DNA of 6,056 nt, taken from positions 1 through 6,056 of the forward strand of contig JAUQXD010001134.1 of NCBI GenBank assembly GCA_030834835.1. The letters run 5' to 3'. The notes under the pieces are model-generated. The model saw nothing but the letters and a program-made list of their open reading frames with translations. It was not told the origin of the DNA and searched no databases. Of the stretch, positions 1 to 4,359 are shown piece by piece. A program made the translations under genes and the position numbers. The stretch comes from Thermoflexales bacterium. Lineage in GTDB: Bacteria > Chloroflexota > Anaerolineae > Fen-1058. The stretch's first letter is position 1; each line of letters starts with the position of its first letter.

Positions 1-594
1 GCCATCACAATGGATCAGTACGCCGCCGATTTGCGCGCCCTGCTCGATTCGCTCAATGTCAAACAGGCCGTCATCAGCGGCCTGTCGATGGGCGGCTACA
101 TCGCGCTGGCCTTTATGGCGCAGTATCCTGATCGCGTCAAAGGCCTGATATTAGCCAATACGCGCGCCCTGCCCGACAGCGATGAAGCGCGCCAAACACG
201 CCTGACCAACGCCGAACGCCTGCGCCATGAGGGTCTAGGTTTCCTGATCGATTCAATGGCGCCCAAGATGCTGGGGCCGGCCGCCAAACCCGATCTGACT
301 GTTACCATCCGATCGATCATGACCCGCCAACGCGCCAATGGCCTCGCTTCGGCGCTTCTCGGGATGGCCGCTCGTCCCGATCGGACCGCCCTGCTTCCGT
401 TCATCAAAGTCCCCACGTTGATCATCACTGGCTCGGCCGATGTGCTCATTCCACCGGCGGACAGCGAAGCGATGCACCGCGCCATCACACAGAGCACGCT
501 CGTTACGCTGGCCGATGCGGGACACCTCTCCAACCTCGACAAAGCCGACGGCTTCAACGACGCCCTGCGCGCTTTCTATCCCAAAGTCGCGTAA
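1..594 (+). CDS. alpha/beta-fold hydrolase, 5' truncated by window edge
   Basis: This is the C-terminal part of a served-triad alpha/beta hydrolase, probably a soluble cytoplasmic enzyme of the 3-oxoadipate enol-lactonase/esterase type. The frame is open to base 1, and the ATG at base 10 lies inside the family's conserved stretch before the nucleophile elbow, so the true start is outside the window. Counting from that internal Met, the elbow is GLSMGG with Ser26 as nucleophile. Asp144 in the strand TLIITGSAD and His172 in DAGHLSNLD complete the Ser-Asp-His triad expected of the family. Residues about 50-125 form the lid region. About 70-80 N-terminal residues (first strands and oxyanion-hole region) should be missing, judging by the usual family length of 255-270. 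The gene ends 3 bases before a long hairpin. Similarity to PcaD-type lactonases is suggestive only; the substrate cannot be read from the sequence, and haloperoxidase-like or other esterase roles are equally possible. Confidence 0.9.
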   Translation, partial: AITMDQYAADLRALLDSLNVKQAVISGLSMGGYIALAFMAQYPDRVKGLILANTRALPDSDEARQTRLTNAERLRHEGLGFLIDSMAPKMLGPAAKPDLTVTIRSIMTRQRANGLASALLGMAARPDRTALLPFIKVPTLIITGSADVLIPPADSEAMHRAITQSTLVTLADAGHLSNLDKADGFNDALRAFYPKVA

Positions 595-596
595 TC

Positions 597-660
597 ATAC
601 CTGACAGGTTGCGCAGAGGATCTTGCTAAATCAGATCCTCTTGCGCAACCTGTCAGGTAT
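597..660. repeat. long inverted repeat / hairpin after the hydrolase gene
   Basis: The left arm at 597-623 (ATACCTGACAGGTTGCGCAG...) is the reverse complement of the right arm at 633-660, except for one extra base in the right arm (GCGCAGAGG against GCGCAAGAGG). The loop is 9 bases (624-632). That gives about 27 pairs with one bulge, starting just after the hydrolase stop. Each arm also contains a small near-palindrome, ACCTG-A-CAGGT. There is no T-run after the stem, so it is not a classical intrinsic terminator, although an RNA stem this strong could protect 3' ends or block read-through. The best description is a dispersed palindromic element placed between two transcription units. Confidence 0.9.
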
Positions 661-665
661 TCTCT

Positions 666-712
666 GTGTTCACCATATGCACAACAGGTGGACTGTGCTA
701 CAATGTGAACAC
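666..712. promoter_or_regulatory. inverted repeat flanking the importer promoter (candidate operator)
   Basis: GTGTTCAC at 666-673 and GTGAACAC at 705-712 are perfect 8-base reverse complements separated by 31 bases (39 bases centre to centre). The right copy directly follows the -10 hexamer and covers the expected transcription start; the left copy lies just upstream of the expected -35 position. Such placement would suit a repressor that binds both copies or loops the promoter. Each copy is itself a GTG-NN-CAC dyad. Which protein would bind is unknown. The nearby IclR-family gene is one candidate by location only. Confidence 0.45.
696..704 (+). promoter_or_regulatory. extended -10 promoter for the amino-acid importer
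   Basis: TGCTACAAT contains a TG dinucleotide one base before the -10 hexamer TACAAT (699-704, five of six matches to TATAAT). The -35 at 17-base spacing (676-681, TATGCA) matches only about half of TTGACA, which is typical of extended -10 promoters. Transcription would start near 711, giving a leader of about 53 bases before the binding-protein start at 764. It is the only good sigma-70-like site in the hydrolase/importer gap. Confidence 0.5.
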
Positions 713-750
713 TCAATCGGGCGCACAGTGATGTCCGCCCCAATTCTCTC

Positions 751-756
751 AGGAGG
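751..756 (+). promoter_or_regulatory. Shine-Dalgarno site of the binding-protein gene
   Basis: AGGAGG is a full consensus site. It lies 7 bases before the ATG at 764 and 4 bases before an adjacent in-frame ATG at 761. The spacing favours 764, and it rules out the long upstream extension of this reading frame, which has no such site and would delay the signal peptide. Confidence 0.8.
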
Positions 757-763
757 AGAAATG

Positions 764-1666
764 ATGTCTGCTGCAACCAAACGTGCGTCGTTGATCATAA
801 GCCTGCTCGTGCTGACCAGTCTGCTGCTGTCGGCCTGCGCGCCCGCAACCGCCAACGATCTGCTGGGCGAGGTCAAGGCACGCGGCACGCTGCGCATCTC
901 GACCGATGTGAACTACGCGCCGCAATCGGCGTCGGTGGAAGGCGCCAAACGCGCCGACGGCACCAAATGCGGCGCGGATGAACTGACCGCCAATCAAGTG
1001 GAAGGCTTCGACATCGATACGGCGGTTGAGATCGCCAAACGGCTGGGCGTGGAACCGTGCTTTGCTACCCCGTCGTGGGATCTGGTCACTGCGGGCAACT
1101 GGGGCGGCCGCTGGGATATCAGCGTCGGCTCAATGTCGATCACCAAGGATCGCCAGAATGCTCTATGGTTCACGCCTGCCTATTACTTCACCCCGGCGCA
1201 ACTGGCCGCCAGGCAGGGCTCGGGCATCACGTCGATCAACGATCTGGTCGGCAAAGCGGTATGCGTAGCCACGGCGACTACTTACGAAGATTATCTCAAC
1301 AGCAAGCTGACCATCCCCGATTCGGATATCAAAGTTAAGGCGCCCAGTGGAATCAAAATCGTCTCACTGAGCACCGATTCGGAATGCGCGCAAGCCATTC
1401 AAGCCGGTCGCACCGACTTTGATGCGTTCCTCACGTCAGGCACGGTCGTCGATAAGGCCATTCAAGATGGCATCGCCGTCGACAAAGTGGGCGGCCCCGT
1501 CTACGTTGAAAACCTGGCCGTCGCCATCGACAAGCAAGCGGCCAAGGACCCCAAGACTCTGCTCGACGCGATCAGCAAGATCGTCAATGAGATGCACACG
1601 GACGGCACGCTGAGCAAATCGTCGCTGAAGTGGTACGAGGGCGTCGATCTGACTGTAGTGAAGTAA
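764..1666 (+). CDS. amino-acid ABC transporter substrate-binding lipoprotein (family 3)
   Basis: The product (300 residues) is an extracytoplasmic solute-binding protein of the polar amino-acid family (SBP_bac_3), lipid-anchored to the outer face of the membrane. It would deliver an amino acid to the permease encoded next. The N-terminus is a lipoprotein signal: basic K6-R7, a hydrophobic run 10-24, then lipobox L22-S23-A24-C25, with Cys25 as the lipidation site. The family signature GFDID is at 81-85, followed by a helix ending in LG. SMSIT at 123-127 precedes Arg130, the position that normally grips the ligand alpha-carboxylate, and WFTPAYY follows. Length after processing (about 276) is slightly above the usual 230-260 because of an insertion around 52-78. 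Four further cysteines (69, 99, 167, 208) could form one disulfide in each lobe. Transcription likely starts at the extended -10 promoter upstream. The exact amino acid cannot be read. The nearby ATG at 761 is an alternative start. Confidence 0.93.
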   Translation: MSAATKRASLIISLLVLTSLLLSACAPATANDLLGEVKARGTLRISTDVNYAPQSASVEGAKRADGTKCGADELTANQVEGFDIDTAVEIAKRLGVEPCFATPSWDLVTAGNWGGRWDISVGSMSITKDRQNALWFTPAYYFTPAQLAARQGSGITSINDLVGKAVCVATATTYEDYLNSKLTIPDSDIKVKAPSGIKIVSLSTDSECAQAIQAGRTDFDAFLTSGTVVDKAIQDGIAVDKVGGPVYVENLAVAIDKQAAKDPKTLLDAISKIVNEMHTDGTLSKSSLKWYEGVDLTVVK

Positions 1667-1691
1667 CTCATTTCGCATGGCGCTACATTGA

Positions 1692-1763
1692 GCGTGGTGC
1701 GTGGTGCGTGGTTCGTAATCACCACGCACCACGCAGCACGTTTCACTCATCACTCGTTACTCG
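1692..1763. repeat. 7-base-periodic palindromic element between binding protein and permease genes
   Basis: Three tandem copies of GCGTGGT (1692-1712) are followed, after an 8-base loop (1713-1720), by two copies of the reverse complement ACCACGC (1721-1734). The stem 1698-1712 with 1721-1735 is 15 uninterrupted pairs, and the third left copy allows register slippage. Downstream, three units of the form T(C/T)ACTC(A/G) at 1743-1763 continue a 7-base period with a different unit. There is no T-run, so simple intrinsic termination is not indicated. The position, inside an operon right after the binding-protein gene, resembles enterobacterial malE-malF and hisJ-hisQ gaps, where REP hairpins stabilise the upstream message. 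A similar role here is inference. Confidence 0.85.
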
Positions 1764-1772
1764 TCATCCTAT

Positions 1773-1776
1773 GGAG
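1773..1776 (+). promoter_or_regulatory. Shine-Dalgarno site that fixes the permease start
   Basis: GGAG lies 7 bases before the ATG at 1784. This places the permease start after the palindromic element; the same frame is open back to a TTG at 1688, but that extension would simply translate the repeat. Confidence 0.7.
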
Positions 1777-1783
1777 ATCGCTC

Positions 1784-2614
1784 ATGGCCGTCGACGGCTT
1801 AACGCAAGCCGAACGTATCGTTCAGCAGCAAGTGCGGGCACAGCGCACCTTTAACGTACCGGTCATCGTCTGGTGGATCGTCAGCCTGGCTCTGCTGGGC
1901 GCGATGTTCGGCGGCGTCTCAATCAAGCTTGGCCCGCTGGAATTCGAAACCATCAAACTCGATGGCGAATTCATCGCCCGCGCGGCCCCCATCATCAGCG
2001 AAGGCGCGGCGCAAACGCTGATCATCTCAGTATTGTCGATTCTTTTCGCCAGTGTGCTGGCGTTGCTCACAGCGCTGGCCCGGCTGTCCCGCATCGCACC
2101 GTTGTACGCCGTCGCCACGTTCTACGTGTCGTTGATTCGCGGCACGCCGCTGCTGTTGCAAATATTCTTCTTCTTTCTGGCGCTGCCCCGGATGGGCATC
2201 ATTTTGTCCGGCATCATGGCGGGCGTCGTGGCGCTGTCGTTAAATTACGGCGCCTACATGAGCGAGACGTTTCGCGCGGGCATTCAGAGCGTGGGCAAAG
2301 GCCAGCGTGAAGCGGCTCTAGCCTTAGGCATGACCAACGGCCAGATGATGCGTCGCATCGTGCTGCCGCAGGCTCTGCGACTGGTCATCCCGCCGATCGG
2401 CAACGATTTCATCGCGATGCTCAAAGACTCATCACTGGCGTCCACCAACGGCTTCGTGCGTGAACTGATGTGGTTGGGCCAGAACCTGGGACGACGCGAA
2501 TTTCGCAGCATGGAGGCGCTGCTCGTCATCGCGCTGTGGTACTGGGGCATGACGATTATCTTCTCGTGGCTGCAAGGCCGCCTGGAAAAACGCCTGTCAC
2601 GGGGAGACCGCTAA
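1784..2614 (+). CDS. amino-acid ABC transporter permease (HisM/GlnP type)
   Basis: The product (276 residues) is the integral membrane subunit of a polar amino-acid importer and forms the substrate channel. After a short cytoplasmic head, hydrophobic segments are visible at about 25-45, 76-98, 106-132, 137-157 and 244-264. [12 protein letters not shown] at 71-82 is the usual start of the HisM/GlnP transport core. [10 protein letters not shown] (160-169) leads into the EAA loop, with Glu177-Ala178-Ala179, Gly182 and the RIVLPQA end (191-197); this cytoplasmic loop docks on the ATPase. A periplasmic stretch of about 25 residues between the first two segments is longer than in the smallest members. 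Only one permease gene is present, so the channel is probably a homodimer, as in GlnP-type systems. The 3' end overlaps the ATPase start by one base (TAATG), indicating translational coupling. Confidence 0.94.
   Translation: MAVDGLTQAERIVQQQVRAQRTFNVPVIVWWIVSLALLGAMFGGVSIKLGPLEFETIKLDGEFIARAAPIISEGAAQTLIISVLSILFASVLALLTALARLSRIAPLYAVATFYVSLIRGTPLLLQIFFFFLALPRMGIILSGIMAGVVALSLNYGAYMSETFRAGIQSVGKGQREAALALGMTNGQMMRRIVLPQALRLVIPPIGNDFIAMLKDSSLASTNGFVRELMWLGQNLGRREFRSMEALLVIALWYWGMTIIFSWLQGRLEKRLSRGDR
2603..2606 (+). promoter_or_regulatory. Shine-Dalgarno site of the ATPase gene, inside the permease gene
   Basis: GGAG within GGGGAG lies 7 bases before the ATG at 2614. It fixes the ATPase start and shows that the overlapping TAATG junction also has its own initiation signal. 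Confidence 0.7.
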
Positions 2615-3375
2615 TGCCCATCATTCGAATTGCTCATCTGAACAAACACTTTGGCCCGCTGCACGTGCTGAAGGATGTCTCGCTGACCGTCAACGAACGG
2701 GAAGTGGTCTGCGTGATCGGCCGATCGGGTTCCGGCAAATCGACGCTGCTGCGCTGCATCAACTTCCTCGAGCAACCCACGCAGGGCACGATCGAAGTCG
2801 ATGGCCTATCGGTCGATGTGGAGCAGCATCGCCTGACCGATCAGCAGAAACAGACCATTCACGATATTCGCTTGAAGACAGGCATGGTGTTTCAAGAGTT
2901 CAATTTATTCCCGCACCTTAGCGTGATCGATAATTTGATCGAAGCGCCTGTGACGGTGAAAAGGATGCCGCGCGAGCAAGCGATTGTGCTGGCCGAAAAG
3001 TATCTGGCGAAAGTCGGTTTGATGCAGAAGCGCGATGAATACCCGGCGCGGCTGTCGGGCGGACAAAAGCAGCGTGTCGCCATTGCGCGCGCGTTGACGA
3101 TGGAGCCGAAGGTGATGCTGTTTGACGAGCCGACGTCGGCGCTCGATCCAGAGTTGATCGGCGAAGTGCTGGAAGTGATGAAGCAGCTGGCCCGCGAAGG
3201 CACCACGATGCTGGTGGTCACGCACGAGATGAGCTTCGCTCAGGAAGTTGGCAATCGCGTCGTGTACATGGATGAAGGCCAGATCGTCGAAGAGAACACG
3301 CCAGAGCAGATGTTCAGCACGCCCGGCGATCCGAGGACGCGCCAGTTTCTCGATCGGTTGTTGCGAGCCGCCTGA
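2614..3375 (+). CDS. amino-acid ABC transporter ATP-binding protein (GlnQ/HisP type)
   Basis: The product (253 residues, the normal length) is the cytoplasmic ATPase that powers the importer encoded immediately upstream. All motifs are intact: Walker [10 protein letters not shown] (36-44), Q-loop Gln94 in [13 protein letters not shown] signature LSGGQ (147-151), Walker B VMLFDEP (167-173) with catalytic Glu172, D-loop SALD (175-178) and switch His204 in VVTHEM. The sequence [11 protein letters not shown] after the Q-loop and the TPEQMF...P..PRTRQFL tail are typical of the polar amino-acid subfamily. The start at 2614 has a Shine-Dalgarno site and overlaps the permease stop; earlier in-frame starts lie inside the permease gene and add non-homologous residues. 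It works as a dimer beneath the permease dimer. glnQ is the nearest familiar symbol, but glutamine specificity is not shown, so none is given. Confidence 0.97.
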   Translation: MPIIRIAHLNKHFGPLHVLKDVSLTVNEREVVCVIGRSGSGKSTLLRCINFLEQPTQGTIEVDGLSVDVEQHRLTDQQKQTIHDIRLKTGMVFQEFNLFPHLSVIDNLIEAPVTVKRMPREQAIVLAEKYLAKVGLMQKRDEYPARLSGGQKQRVAIARALTMEPKVMLFDEPTSALDPELIGEVLEVMKQLAREGTTMLVVTHEMSFAQEVGNRVVYMDEGQIVEENTPEQMFSTPGDPRTRQFLDRLLRAA

Positions 3376-3383
3376 CTCATTTC

Positions 3384-3451
3384 AACCACGAAGGACACGA
3401 AGCATCACGAAGAAAACGTGATTTTCGTGCTCCTTCGTGAACTTCGTGGTT
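3384..3451. repeat. CACGAAG-type palindromic repeat before the IclR gene
   Basis: The left arm 3384-3411 (AACCACGAAGGACACGAAGC...) pairs with the right arm 3424-3451 (...CTTCGTGGTT). 24 of 28 positions are complementary, and a loop of about 12 bases lies between. The left arm holds three copies of CACGAAG (3387-3393, 3396-3402, 3406-3412) spaced 9-10 bases apart. The element fills almost the whole 83-base gap between ATPase stop and regulator start and ends 7 bases before the regulator ATG. This wording is a widespread dispersed palindrome in my recollection of environmental bacterial genomes. It may act as a terminator-like or RNA-stabilising hairpin for the importer message, and no T-run follows it. 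Confidence 0.88.
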
Positions 3452-3458
3452 ATTGATC

Positions 3459-4274
3459 ATGCCAACGAAAAAGAAAACAACCCGCCGCCAGCCCTATCAC
3501 GGCACGCAAGCCGTCTCGCGCGCCGTCAGCATTTTGAAGGCGTTTGAGAATGCCACCTCCGGTCTGACCGCTGTGCAATTGGCCGCCAGACTCGAACTCA
3601 ATCGCAGCACGGTCCACCGCTTGCTCAGCGTGTTGGAAGCCGAAGGACTGATCGCACGCGAAAGCGCGATCGGTGAGGCGCGCAACAGCGCCTATCGCCT
3701 GGGGCCAACGCTGGTGTCATTGGGTGGCTTGGCCTTAAGGCAGATCAATCTGCGCGCCATCGCTCTGCCCCATCTGCGCCAACTGGCCCAGAAAAGCGGC
3801 GAAACCGTCGATCTGGAAATCCTGACCGGCGGCGAAGTAATGATCGTGGAAGAAGTGCCGGGCGAGCATATGCTGCGCGTGGGCGTGGGCGACAACATCG
3901 GCGCGCGTTATCCCGCGCACACCACTTCGACCGGCAAGTTGCTGCTGGCCGATCTGAGCGATGATGAGTTAAAAGATGTGTTGCCCACCAAACTCGTCGC
4001 GCTCACGCCGCACACTATCACAGATAAACAAGCCCTGCGTGACGAACTCGCGCGCGTGCGACAGCAAGGCTGGGCGCAGTCGTGGGAAGAACTGGAATTG
4101 GGATTGGCCGCCGTCGGGGCGCCGATCCGCGGTCGGGATGGCAACGTGATCGCCGCAGTCAGCGTGTCCGGCCCGACGGTGCGCATCGATCAGACTCAGA
4201 TCAAGAACCTGGCGATTCTCGTCACGGATACCTGCAAACGCATCTCCCGCGATGTGGGGTTTACACGGCGATGA
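3459..4274 (+). CDS. IclR-family transcriptional regulator
   Basis: The product (271 residues, normal for the family) is a DNA-binding regulator. A basic tail (KKKTTRR) precedes a winged helix-turn-helix at about 16-82: SRAVSILKAFE, then LTAVQLAARLELNRSTVHRLL as the recognition helix region, and the wing ending in YRLG. A GAF-like effector-binding domain spans about 95-265, with the family's HTTSTGK motif (154-160), GWAQSWEELELGL (204-216) and the terminal GPTVR (238-242) segment. IclR proteins bind a small carboxylic metabolite and act as dimers or tetramers. The gene lies 83 bases after the importer and may be read from it or from its own weak promoter; none is obvious. No Shine-Dalgarno site precedes the ATG at 3459; a TTG at 3453 adds two residues and is no better supported. 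Targets may be the importer, the hydrolase or distant genes. Confidence 0.94.
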   Translation: MPTKKKTTRRQPYHGTQAVSRAVSILKAFENATSGLTAVQLAARLELNRSTVHRLLSVLEAEGLIARESAIGEARNSAYRLGPTLVSLGGLALRQINLRAIALPHLRQLAQKSGETVDLEILTGGEVMIVEEVPGEHMLRVGVGDNIGARYPAHTTSTGKLLLADLSDDELKDVLPTKLVALTPHTITDKQALRDELARVRQQGWAQSWEELELGLAAVGAPIRGRDGNVIAAVSVSGPTVRIDQTQIKNLAILVTDTCKRISRDVGFTRR

Positions 4275-4277
4275 AAA

Positions 4278-4332
4278 CGCCTCACCCCCAACCCTCTCCC
4301 TGCGCAGCGGAGTAGGGTTGGGGGTGAGGGCG
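4278..4332. repeat. C-rich/G-rich palindrome between convergent genes
   Basis: CCTCACCCCCAACCCT (4280-4295) is an exact reverse complement of 4314-4329 (16 pairs). The stem continues inward as CTCC/GGAG (4296-4299 with 4309-4312) past a one-base bulge, around the self-complementary CTGCGCAG (4300-4307). It extends outward by two pairs past another bulge. It starts 3 bases after the regulator stop and ends 27 bases before the stop of the convergent gene, so it could end transcripts from both sides; no T-runs flank it. The wording is that of a dispersed repeat I associate with Chloroflexota genomes. The G-rich strand has GGG and GGGGG tracts that might also form non-B structure. Confidence 0.9.
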
Positions 4333-4359
4333 AATGCCACTCACAACGAAGAGCGTTGG

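Noticed and set aside
623..763. N-terminal extension of the binding-protein frame
   Set aside because: It would start inside the 597-660 hairpin, span the promoter, and put 47 unrelated residues before a clear lipoprotein signal. The consensus AGGAGG site supports 764.
1661..1690. Possible internal promoter (TACATT at 1684-1689) for the permease
   Set aside because: The -10 match is only partial, no acceptable -35 lies at the right spacing, and it would start transcription right before the hairpin.
1688..1783. TTG-initiated extension of the permease frame
   Set aside because: It translates the tandem GCGTGGT palindrome and lacks a ribosome-binding site; GGAG at 1773 fits the ATG at 1784.
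2470..2613. N-terminal extension of the ATPase frame
   Set aside because: It lies wholly inside the permease gene in another frame and adds residues not found in this ATPase family; the ATG at 2614 has a good ribosome-binding site.
3384..3451. Possible CRISPR-like array from repeated CACGAAG units
   Set aside because: Units are only 7 bases, spacers 2-3 bases, and the whole is a single palindrome; there are no cas genes.
597..4332. Classical rho-independent terminators
   Set aside because: None of the four stems is followed by a run of T residues on either strand, so they are annotated as palindromic repeats rather than terminators.
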